A stretch of DNA of 32,534 nucleotides, taken from assembly GCA_937926785.1 (NCBI GenBank), contig CALBBQ010000011.1:1-32534 (forward strand), given 5' to 3'. The stretch is from an uncultured Bacteroidales bacterium (lineage in GTDB: Bacteria > Bacteroidota > Bacteroidia > Bacteroidales > Tenuifilaceae). Shown here piece after piece: positions 1 through 6,191 of the stretch. Position numbers and translations under genes: made by a program. How positions within the stretch are numbered: the first letter of the stretch is position 1; each line of letters opens with the position of its first letter. The notes under the pieces are model-generated. The model saw only the letters and a program-made list of their open reading frames with translations. It made no database searches and had not been told where the DNA came from.

Positions 1-744
1 CCGATATATAATCCTGAATTAACCAAAGACGAACTTAAATCACTATTCCAGTGCGAAAAAATTCTGAATAGATACCCCAAAGCAATTGTTTGTCCGGATT
101 CAATAGAATCTGTGGTTAAACATAAGTTTCCATCATGGGAACCCATATGTTTTGATGATAAATTTTTTAAGGGAATTGAAGGCTATAACACTTTGATGCT
201 TTCCGAGATTTTTTATAATAAATTTAGTGAATATAAGTATATTCTTATTTATCAGCTTGACGCATGGGTGTTTTCTGATAAGCTAACAGACTGGTGCGAG
301 AAGGATTATGATTACATTGGAGCGCCATGGTTGCTTAAACCTAAATACCATAAACCTTTACCTAAATTATTTTTAAAAGCAAAAGCTCTGATATACAGAA
401 TTCAAGACAAACCCTTCAGAAAAATCATTGTGGGCGATAAAATTGGGAATGGGGGCTTCTCTTTACGAAAAGTGTCAGCATTTATCTTATCGATTCAGGC
501 TAATAAGGAAAAGATTAACTATTATCTGACCCACAGCAAAAAGTACCATGAGTTTAACGAGGATGTTTTCTGGGCTACTCAAAATCCAAACTTTAAGTAT
601 CCTGAGCTGAAGGAAGCCTTGCACTTTGCCATCGATCAGTACCCCGAGCTGTGTTTTGAACTTAACGGCAACGTGTTGCCATTCGGCTGCCATGGTTGGT
701 CTAAGGCTGCTAAAGCTGATTTTTGGAAACCATACATAAAATGA
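1..744 (+). CDS. DUF5672 family protein, 5' end outside window
   Basis: The frame is open from base 1, so the start codon lies upstream; the GTG at 112 is internal. About 247 residues are visible. The stretch YKYILIYQLDAWVF, then CEKDYDYIGAPWL, then GNGGFSLRK is the conserved core of DUF5672, a family often found in polysaccharide or glycan clusters and suspected to be glycosyltransferase-like. The DAW and GNGGFSLR motifs resemble the metal- and sugar-binding parts of GT-A enzymes, but that function is inferred. No signal peptide can be judged because the N-terminus is missing. The stop at 742-744 overlaps a possible ATG at 741 of the next gene, suggesting translational coupling. Confidence 0.8.
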   Translation, partial: PIYNPELTKDELKSLFQCEKILNRYPKAIVCPDSIESVVKHKFPSWEPICFDDKFFKGIEGYNTLMLSEIFYNKFSEYKYILIYQLDAWVFSDKLTDWCEKDYDYIGAPWLLKPKYHKPLPKLFLKAKALIYRIQDKPFRKIIVGDKIGNGGFSLRKVSAFILSIQANKEKINYYLTHSKKYHEFNEDVFWATQNPNFKYPELKEALHFAIDQYPELCFELNGNVLPFGCHGWSKAAKADFWKPYIK

Positions 745-1172
745 TATATATGTACCAAATGGTCATACACCGACCCAAAAATGAGAGGTATTACAGCGAA
801 GAGAAGCTGAAGATTGAGGTTGACAACGTGGTTATTGGAAAAATTGTTCAAGGGGAGACTATTGTTTACGAAACAAACCAGGGCACTCACACAGTTAGAG
901 CAAGAACAGTTTTGGGTATGGGGAGTAAACCGATAACCCTAAACGTTCAGAATCAGGAAAAAGTTGAAATAATCTTAAATCCAGATTTTAGCTTCAGCCC
1001 CTACCTGGTTGTTGGGAACCTTCCGCTTCTGCTATTAATTTTTCTCAATAATCATCATTTCTGGATAAGAATTACCGTTGGGTTGCTCATGTTTGGTGTT
1101 ATAGCCTTTTTCACCCGAATGCTTATAAAAGGCAGAACCGAAGCGGTAATTATTAAAACAGCTAACAGTTAG
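741..1172 (+). CDS. small membrane protein of unknown function
   Basis: About 143 residues if started at the ATG at 741, which overlaps the preceding TGA; in-frame ATGs at 750 and 759 are alternatives. The first 90 residues are hydrophilic and rich in short beta-strand-like stretches (KLKIEVDNVVIG, IVYETNQGTHTVRAR), like a small beta-sandwich of the PEGA or carbohydrate-binding kind. Two hydrophobic segments follow (roughly residues 87-103 and 108-124), probably membrane-spanning and separated by a very short NNHHFW loop, then a basic tail. I do not recognise a family. It is likely co-transcribed with the DUF5672 gene. Confidence 0.6.
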   Translation: MIYMYQMVIHRPKNERYYSEEKLKIEVDNVVIGKIVQGETIVYETNQGTHTVRARTVLGMGSKPITLNVQNQEKVEIILNPDFSFSPYLVVGNLPLLLLIFLNNHHFWIRITVGLLMFGVIAFFTRMLIKGRTEAVIIKTANS

Positions 1173-1224
1173 TAAATCGAACACAGGAGCAGGCATACTT
1201 TGCATTTACAATTTTAAACGGAAT

Positions 1225-1256
1225 GAAGAATCCCAATTGAAAGCATAGGATTCTTC
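1225..1256. repeat. inverted repeat between convergent genes
   Basis: GAAGAATCC at 1225-1233 is perfectly complementary to GGATTCTTC at 1248-1256, with a 14-nt loop. It lies between the convergent small membrane protein gene and sucD. No U-tract follows on either strand, so it is at best a weak bidirectional terminator. It could also be a copy of a small interspersed repeat. Confidence 0.45.
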
Positions 1257-1294
1257 GCTTCGCTCAGAAAGGAAATGGAAAGTTTTGCAAAAAT

Positions 1295-2167
1295 CTATTT
1301 TAGAGCTTCCTTCATGGTTTGCCCAATGAGGGCAGGCGACTCAACCACGTGAATTCCGCACTCGCGCATAATTTTCATTTTGGCAGCCGCAGTATCGTCA
1401 GCTCCACCAATAATTGCACCGGCATGTCCCATCCGACGACCTTTAGGAGCGGTTTGTCCGGCAATAAAACCCACCACGGGTTTAGTTCCGTGTTCCTTAA
1501 TCCAACGTGCGGCATCGGTTTCCATGCTACCGCCAATTTCGCCAATCATCACAATTCCATGCGTTTCGGGGTCGGCCATGAGGAGCTTAACCGCTTCAAG
1601 GGTTGTGGTACCGATAATCGGGTCGCCACCTATTCCTATACAGGTGCTTTGGCCCAAACCCAGCTTTGTGAGCTGATCGACAGCCTCGTATGTTAATGTG
1701 CCGGAGCGCGATACAACCCCAATATGACCTTTTTTATGGATAAAACCGGGCATAATACCCACTTTAGCCTCTTCGGGTGTAATAACACCCGGGCAATTTG
1801 GTCCAACCAAACGAGTATGGGGATATCCTGCAATGAAATGTTTAACCTTGACCATATCGTTGGTAGGAATACCTTCAGTAATACAAACTATAACCTTTAT
1901 GCCGGCTGCTGCAGCCTCCATGATACCATCGGCAGCAAAGGCAGGAGGAACGAATATTACAGAAACATCGGCACCAGTTGCCTTAACGGCTTCGGCTACG
2001 GTATTGAACACCGGCCTATCCAAATGCAGCTGACCACCTTTGCCGGGTGTAACACCACCAACCACATTGGTGCCATACTCAATCATCTGGGTTGCGTGAA
2101 ATGTACCTTCACTACCAGTAAAACCTTGAATCACTACCCGTGAGTCTTTATTAACTAATACGCTCAT
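1295..2167 (-). CDS. sucD: succinate-CoA ligase (ADP-forming) subunit alpha
   Basis: The 290-residue product matches SucD in length and sequence throughout. The N-terminal CoA-binding Rossmann domain has [12 protein letters not shown] and [10 protein letters not shown]; the ligase domain has VGPNCPGVI and the phosphohistidine loop [12 protein letters not shown], with the active-site His at about residue 248. With the beta subunit SucC it interconverts succinyl-CoA and succinate with substrate-level NDP phosphorylation, in the TCA cycle or in succinate/propionate fermentation. sucC usually lies directly upstream of sucD. Here the upstream gene is the divergent malic enzyme, so SucC must be encoded elsewhere. 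A promoter is visible at 2222-2252. Confidence 0.96.
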   Translation of the reverse strand: MSVLVNKDSRVVIQGFTGSEGTFHATQMIEYGTNVVGGVTPGKGGQLHLDRPVFNTVAEAVKATGADVSVIFVPPAFAADGIMEAAAAGIKVIVCITEGIPTNDMVKVKHFIAGYPHTRLVGPNCPGVITPEEAKVGIMPGFIHKKGHIGVVSRSGTLTYEAVDQLTKLGLGQSTCIGIGGDPIIGTTTLEAVKLLMADPETHGIVMIGEIGGSMETDAARWIKEHGTKPVVGFIAGQTAPKGRRMGHAGAIIGGADDTAAAKMKIMRECGIHVVESPALIGQTMKEALK

Positions 2168-2221
2168 ATATTGAATTTTGTTTAAACATCAATAAGAAAA
2201 ATACAACGAAAATTTTCACTT

Positions 2222-2252
2222 CAAACCTACACTTTTTTATCAAAAATACCAA
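2222..2252 (-). promoter_or_regulatory. sucD promoter (Bacteroidota type)
   Basis: On the minus strand, TAGGTTTG (2229 to 2222) fits the TAnnTTTG -7 box exactly, and TTG (2252 to 2250) lies 20 nt upstream as the -33 box. Transcription would start near 2215, leaving a leader of about 50 nt before sucD. Confidence 0.55.
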
Positions 2253-2302
2253 CAAAAATGTATTATAAAACATATGGAAAAAACTCGATTTTTTGATTTG
2301 AA

Positions 2303-2332
2303 TTTGTAACTTGTGTATCAAAATTAAAATTG
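2303..2332 (+). promoter_or_regulatory. possible malic enzyme promoter
   Basis: TTTG at 2303-2306 and TAAAATTG at 2325-2332 resemble the -33 and -7 boxes. The spacing is 18 nt, slightly short, and one -7 position differs from TAnnTTTG. It lies 36 bp before the malic enzyme start and is weaker than the other promoters listed here. Confidence 0.3.
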
Positions 2333-2368
2333 CAAACTGCAACTTAATCATTTTAAAACTAAACCAAT

Positions 2369-3826
2369 ATGGGTAAGGTTAACATCAAATTAGAGCGCCT
2401 AGGCGAAATGTTCCCCGAGAGCTGGACCGAAGAACAACGAGCCAAGGGTAAAACCCTTTTCTTAAAATACCTTAGCGAGAAGGCTCACCGTCATTACGGT
2501 GGAAAGATTCAAACAGCGCCCAAAGCACCAGTACTGGGCTTTAACTGGTTTAACGTTTGGTACACCCCGGGTGTATCAAAGATATCGACTACCATTAGGG
2601 ACCATAACGATGCCTCGTTCGAGCTAACAAACCGTGGGAATTTGGTTGCTGTGGTAAGTGACTCAACCCGAGTGCTAGGTGATGGCGACTGTACCCCACC
2701 GGGAGGACTGGGTGTAATGGAAGGCAAGGCCTTTCTAATGAAGTATCTGGGCGGAGTTGATGCCGTTGCCCTTTGTATCGATAGCCGGGGAAAGGATGGC
2801 AAGAATGACCCTGATAAAATAATCGATTTTGTTAAGATGTGCCAGCACAGCTTTGGGGCTGTTAACCTTGAGGATATTTCGCAACCCAACTGCTACAAGG
2901 TTCTCGACGTGCTGAGAGAAGAGTGCCTAATTCCTGTTTGGCACGATGATGCCCAAGGAACGGCCTGCGTTACATTGGCAGGCTTGCTGAATGCACTAAA
3001 ACTCGTGAACAAGAAGCTTAGCGATGTCCGAATCGTTTACTTTGGTGCCGGAGCATCAAACACAACCATTGCCCGCCTGATTATTGCTGATGGTGGTGAT
3101 CCCAAAAAAATGGTTATGTTCGATTCACACGGAGCACTCCATCGCAAGCGCGAGGATATTAAGGCTGATAAACGGTTTTACCGCAAATGGGAGATTTGTG
3201 AGCAGACCAACCCCGATTGCATTGAAACCATGGAAGAGGCCATGAAAGGCGCCGATGTTCTGATATCGCTCTCAACCCCTGGCCCCGACACAATTAAGCA
3301 AGACTGGATTAGACTAATGGCCGACAAGGCGATTGTTTTTGCATGCGCCAACCCGGTTCCCGAAATTTATCCGTATGCAGCCAAGGAAGCCGGTGCTTAC
3401 ATAGTTGCCACTGGTCGAGGCGATTTCCCAAATCAGGTAAACAACTCGTTGGGATTCCCTGGCATTCTTAAAGGAGCCTTGCTTGTGAGGGCATCAAAAA
3501 TTACCGATAGCATGGCCATTGCCGCTGCCCACTCGCTGGCTAATTACGCTGAAAAACGCGGCATAAATCCCGATAATATCGTTCCTACCATGGACGAAGC
3601 TGACGTTTTCCCTGTTGAAGCAGCCGATGTAGCAGTTCAGGCGGTTAAAGATGGAGTGGCCCGCAGACCAATGACATGGGATGAAGCCTATACCATTGCC
3701 AAAAAGGATATCGACTACTCCCGCTCAATGGTTAAAAGCCTGCATGATAATGGTTTTATTACTGACCCCCCCTCCGAAATGCTTGAGGAAGCCCTGGAAT
3801 GGACTATTAAACAAGTTGAAGGCTAA
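2369..3826 (+). CDS. malic enzyme (oxaloacetate-decarboxylating malate dehydrogenase)
   Basis: The 485-residue protein has the layout of bacterial malic enzymes, which oxidise malate to pyruvate and CO2 with NAD or NADP. Visible features are YTPGV at 65-69 (catalytic Tyr), VMEGKA with the probable catalytic Lys120, NLEDI followed by HDD at 192-194 (divalent-metal ligands), the Rossmann loop FGAGAS at 225-230, ANPVPEIYP, and NNSLGFPGILKGAL near the C-terminal third. The family signature normally reads F-H-D-D-x-x-G-T; here it is WHDDAQGT, with Trp191 in place of Phe. Cofactor preference cannot be read from the sequence. There is no phosphotransacetylase-like C-terminal domain of the MaeB kind. 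It is transcribed alone and followed by a strong terminator. Confidence 0.9.
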   Translation: MGKVNIKLERLGEMFPESWTEEQRAKGKTLFLKYLSEKAHRHYGGKIQTAPKAPVLGFNWFNVWYTPGVSKISTTIRDHNDASFELTNRGNLVAVVSDSTRVLGDGDCTPPGGLGVMEGKAFLMKYLGGVDAVALCIDSRGKDGKNDPDKIIDFVKMCQHSFGAVNLEDISQPNCYKVLDVLREECLIPVWHDDAQGTACVTLAGLLNALKLVNKKLSDVRIVYFGAGASNTTIARLIIADGGDPKKMVMFDSHGALHRKREDIKADKRFYRKWEICEQTNPDCIETMEEAMKGADVLISLSTPGPDTIKQDWIRLMADKAIVFACANPVPEIYPYAAKEAGAYIVATGRGDFPNQVNNSLGFPGILKGALLVRASKITDSMAIAAAHSLANYAEKRGINPDNIVPTMDEADVFPVEAADVAVQAVKDGVARRPMTWDEAYTIAKKDIDYSRSMVKSLHDNGFITDPPSEMLEEALEWTIKQVEG

Positions 3827-3838
3827 TAATTTCCATAC

Positions 3839-3864
3839 AAAGGGGGAAAAATTCCCCCTTTTTT
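3839..3864 (+). terminator. intrinsic terminator after malic enzyme
   Basis: AAAGGGGGAA at 3839-3848 pairs with TTCCCCCTTT at 3852-3861 across a 3-nt loop, and the T-run continues to 3864. It lies 12 bp after the malic enzyme stop and only 25 bp before the next start codon. Confidence 0.9.
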
Positions 3865-3889
3865 ACTTATATCTAAATCTAATTCGAAA

Positions 3890-4618
3890 ATGTGCTTTAC
3901 CCTGAGCTTGCAGGTTGAAAAGCATAAGTTGGAAAAATTACTAAGCGCTAAGCTGGACAATGGCTATCACATTGAGCCCTTTTACTTTGTTTCGGCGTTT
4001 GAATACCCTTGGGTTCCTGTTAAAATTTTTGAAAACTCAGGCTACCGGTTAATACCCATGCAATGGGGACTAATCCCCCACTTTGTTAAAACGCACTACC
4101 ATGCCCAGCTAATCAGAAGTAAAACCCTGAATGCCCGATTCGAGACACTACTTGAAAAACCCTCGTTCCAAAAAGCGGCGCTTTGTTACAGATGCATAGT
4201 TCCCGCCTCCGGTTTTTTTGAGTGGCAGCACACTGGCAGCAAGAAAATCCCATGGTTTATTAGCCTTAAACACGATGAATTAATGCTGCTAGCAGGTATT
4301 TACAGCACATGGACAAATCCTGAAACCGGAGAAATTTTAAATACCTTCAGCATCATAACCGTACCTGCAAATCCATTACTCGAGAAGATTCACAACACAA
4401 AAAAAAGAATGCCAGCCATGCTTCAACCTCATCAAGCGGAAGCATGGTTAGACCCGGGTCTGAAAACCAGCGAGTATGCCCAGGTCATCAAACCCATAGA
4501 ACAGGACCTACTTACTGCATACACGGTATCGCCTTTGGTGTCGAATCCCAATGTGAACCGAAACGTTCCCGACGTGCTAAAGCCCTACACCTACCCAGAA
4601 CAAACATCGCTCTTCTGA
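3890..4618 (+). CDS. SRAP-domain DNA-protein crosslink protein (YedK/HMCES family)
   Basis: The 242-residue protein starts MCF, putting Cys2 at the processed N-terminus as the family requires. Asn81 and Arg83 (NARFET), Glu111 (SGFFEW) and His168 (IHNTKKRMP) correspond to the other conserved SRAP residues. Family members bind abasic sites in single-stranded DNA and form a thiazolidine crosslink through Cys2, shielding the lesion at replication forks. The start is fixed by the need for Cys at position 2. A terminator lies 25 bp upstream, so either a promoter is squeezed into 3865-3889 or transcription reads through. sfsA follows after 45 bp in the same direction. Confidence 0.92.
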   Translation: MCFTLSLQVEKHKLEKLLSAKLDNGYHIEPFYFVSAFEYPWVPVKIFENSGYRLIPMQWGLIPHFVKTHYHAQLIRSKTLNARFETLLEKPSFQKAALCYRCIVPASGFFEWQHTGSKKIPWFISLKHDELMLLAGIYSTWTNPETGEILNTFSIITVPANPLLEKIHNTKKRMPAMLQPHQAEAWLDPGLKTSEYAQVIKPIEQDLLTAYTVSPLVSNPNVNRNVPDVLKPYTYPEQTSLF

Positions 4619-4663
4619 ACATTACTCATTGGCTACTGTTCCTAACACTAAAATCTAAACAAG

Positions 4664-5356
4664 GTGAAATTTAACCAAAGCCTAACTCATGGCAAGCTGG
4701 TTAAGCGCTATAAGCGCTTTATGGCCGATATCATACTCGATGATGGCACCCTGGTTACCGCCCACTGTACAAACTCGGGTTCAATGAAAAGCTGCCTTGA
4801 ACCAGGTGCTGAGGTTTACCTGAGTAAAAGTTCAAACCCTAACCGAAAACTACCCTATACCTGGGAAATGATCAAGATTAATGAAGGCTGGGTTGGTATT
4901 AACACAGCTAACCCCAACACGATTGCCCGTGAAATTTTAACAGAGAATTGGATAAATGAACTGCCGCGGTTTTCATTAGTCAAAAATGAGGTGAAATTCG
5001 ACGATAGCCGCTTCGACCTTTATGCAGAGAGTGATACTGAGAAATGGTTTTTTGAGGTGAAAAACGTTACGTTAAAGGATGGAAATTTTGCCCGTTTCCC
5101 CGATGCGGTTACAACCCGCGGCCTAAAACACCTAAACACACTGGTCAAGGCAGGTAAGCAGGGTTACCGGGTGGTCATGCTTTACATAGTTCAGAGAATC
5201 GATGTTGATGCATTTGCACCTGCATGGGACATTGATCCGGAATACTCAAAAGGACTTGTATGTGCAATGAAAAATGGGGTAAAGGTTTATGCCATTCAGG
5301 TAAAGGTAACACCCGAGAGTATTGAACCCTTAAGGCAATTGCCTTATACATTGTAG
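4664..5356 (+). CDS. sfsA: SfsA family DNA/RNA nuclease homologue
   Basis: The 230-residue product aligns along the full length with SfsA (sugar fermentation stimulation protein A). The N-terminal OB-like part has LVKRYKRFMADI and AHCTNSGSMKSC; the C-terminal half has the nuclease-like core KNEVKFDDSRFDLYAE ... WFFEVKNVTL ... FPDAVTTRGLKHL, and it ends LPYTL as in the E. coli protein. The Asp and the Glu-x-Lys form a PD-(D/E)XK-type site. The GTG at 4664 is preferred because MKFNQSLTHGKLVKRYKRF matches the usual SfsA N-terminus; the next ATG, at about codon 20, would cut into the domain. The physiological role is poorly defined. It follows the SRAP gene after 45 bp, probably as one unit. Confidence 0.93.
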   Translation: MKFNQSLTHGKLVKRYKRFMADIILDDGTLVTAHCTNSGSMKSCLEPGAEVYLSKSSNPNRKLPYTWEMIKINEGWVGINTANPNTIAREILTENWINELPRFSLVKNEVKFDDSRFDLYAESDTEKWFFEVKNVTLKDGNFARFPDAVTTRGLKHLNTLVKAGKQGYRVVMLYIVQRIDVDAFAPAWDIDPEYSKGLVCAMKNGVKVYAIQVKVTPESIEPLRQLPYTL

Positions 5357-5374
5357 CAGCGATGAAATTAAAAA

Positions 5375-5764
5375 CTATATCGAGCAGCTCTCGCAACGCC
5401 CAAACCAACGATACCTGTTCCTTGCGATTACCCCGTAAACATAGTCACGAAGTGGTCGTGGGAAAACCAGTAAAAGCGAAAGCAACGGCCAACCCCCTTT
5501 TAAATAGATGGTTACTCTGAGAGCTGCAGTCGATTTGGTGTAAACCCTACCATTACTGATAAGTATTACCGAATTCAATGAATCTAAATCTAAACCATAA
5601 TCATTTGCAAGGCCTTGTGCTTCTTGAGAATTATTTGAAACGTAAGTAAAACTTGTCCTACGTTCATACCGCTTCAAAAAGCGAATGAGCCACTGGCAGA
5701 GCTTGCAATGGGAATCGTAGATAAGGATGTTTTGGTTATTTGGTAATAACTTTATCATAATCAC
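5375..5764 (-). CDS. thiol-disulfide oxidoreductase, DCC family (DUF393)
   Basis: The 129-residue protein begins a short thioredoxin-like fold with ILIYDSHCKLCQWLIRFLKR; Cys20 and Cys23 form the CxxC pair that gives the DCC family its name (usually DGxCxxC, here DSHCKLC). The C-terminal part, including GGWPLLSLLLVFPRPLRDYVYGVIARNRYRWFGR, is the typical DUF393 ending, with a CESCS tail adding two cysteines. Redox activity is inferred from the family. It converges on sfsA with 18 bp between stops. An alternative start is the ATG two codons downstream. Confidence 0.88.
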   Translation of the reverse strand: MIMIKLLPNNQNILIYDSHCKLCQWLIRFLKRYERRTSFTYVSNNSQEAQGLANDYGLDLDSLNSVILISNGRVYTKSTAALRVTIYLKGGWPLLSLLLVFPRPLRDYVYGVIARNRYRWFGRCESCSI

Positions 5765-5799
5765 TTTAAAAAATTACCACTTGCTTTCTAATAACATCA

Positions 5800-5817
5800 A
5801 AACCATTTGTATGGTTT
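5800..5817. promoter_or_regulatory. inverted repeat upstream of trp promoter, possible operator
   Basis: AAACCAT (5800-5806) and ATGGTTT (5811-5817) are perfect inverted arms separated by TTGT. The right arm recurs as ATGGTTT at 5833-5839, overlapping the -33 box of the trpB promoter. This could be a repressor or activator site for trpB or for the divergent DCC gene. No known motif is recognised. Confidence 0.35.
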
Positions 5818-5836
5818 AAAAAAAATAAGCTGATGG

Positions 5837-5867
5837 TTTGATAAATAAAAATATTTTCCTATAATTG
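5837..5867 (+). promoter_or_regulatory. trpB operon promoter (Bacteroidota type)
   Basis: TTTG at 5837-5840 is followed after 19 nt by TATAATTG at 5860-5867, a one-mismatch fit to TAnnTTTG. Transcription would begin around 5873, only a few bases before the first leader peptide start at 5878. Confidence 0.65.
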
Positions 5868-5877
5868 CAAAACAATA

Positions 5878-5946
5878 ATGAAAGTGATGAAGCATTTCTG
5901 CAACATATGGTGGTGGCATAAATTAATCCGAACAAGGGGGGATTAG
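5878..5946 (+). CDS. trpL: trp leader peptide 1 (22 aa, Trp-Trp-Trp)
   Basis: A 22-codon ORF encodes MKVMKHFCNI, then three consecutive Trp codons at 5908-5916, then HKLIRTRGD and a TAG stop at 5944-5946. Three Trp codons in a row are very unlikely by chance in so short a frame, and the ORF sits between a promoter and a terminator-like hairpin before a tryptophan synthase gene. It fits a sensor of charged tRNA-Trp: the ribosome stalls at the Trp run when Trp-tRNA is scarce. The final codons (AGG GGG G at 5935-5941) double as the 5' arm of the antiterminator. A second in-frame ATG at 5887 could also be used. Confidence 0.85.
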   Translation: MKVMKHFCNIWWWHKLIRTRGD

Positions 5947-6004
5947 TTTGGCCATTGCTTTGCAATAGTATAGCCGTAGGAGCCCCCTACGGCTTTTGTT
6001 TTTT
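5935..6004 (+). terminator. trp attenuator: terminator with competing antiterminator
   Basis: Terminator: GCCGTAGG (5973-5980), loop AGCCC, CCTACGGC (5986-5993), followed by TTTTGTTTTTT (5994-6004). Competing pairing: AGGGGG (5935-5940, last sense codons of leader 1) is complementary to CCCCCT (5983-5988), which covers the loop and the 3' arm of the terminator. A ribosome stalled at the Trp codons (5908-5916) leaves 5935-5940 free to pair and blocks termination. A ribosome reaching the stop at 5944 masks it and lets the terminator form. A small ATTGC/GCAAT hairpin (5954-5966) lies between. Confidence 0.8.
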
Positions 6005-6017
6005 AAACCATATACAA

Positions 6018-6095
6018 ATGAAGCCTTTTTATAGAAGAAAATTTCTGAATTCAGTATTTGCGCCATGGTGGTGGCGGGGAACCCCCGCACAGTAA
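6018..6095 (+). CDS. trp leader peptide 2 (25 aa, Trp-Trp-Trp)
   Basis: Directly after the attenuator a second small ORF encodes MKPFYRRKFLNSVFAP, three consecutive Trp codons at 6066-6074, then RGTPAQ and TAA at 6093-6095. It is not a copy of leader 1: apart from the Trp run the peptides and surrounding bases differ. A GC-rich hairpin, GCGGGG (6074-6079) with CCCCGC (6083-6088), begins at the last base of the third Trp codon. A mutually exclusive long-range pairing, GGTGGCG (6070-6076) with CGCCACC (6116-6122), overlaps the Trp codons. No U-tract follows, so ordinary intrinsic attenuation is not evident. The role is inferred from the Trp run and the position 96 bp before trpB. Confidence 0.7.
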   Translation: MKPFYRRKFLNSVFAPWWWRGTPAQ

Positions 6096-6191
6096 TTGTC
6101 TTTTAGTGTGCTACGCGCCACCTAACCTCTTGAAATCTAATCTACTATTAAACCAAGCAACAACAATTTAACTAACAAAACAGAATACACC

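Noticed and set aside
1225..1256. strong terminator between the convergent genes
   Set aside because: The 9-bp stem is perfect but has no T-run on either side, so it is listed only as an inverted repeat.
1319..2143. several plus-strand ORFs opposite sucD
   Set aside because: They are mirror frames of a conserved gene and show no independent domain.
2151..2351. 66-codon minus-strand ORF over the sucD start and promoter
   Set aside because: It overlaps the well-supported sucD start, is made of AT-rich low-complexity residues, and covers the sucD promoter.
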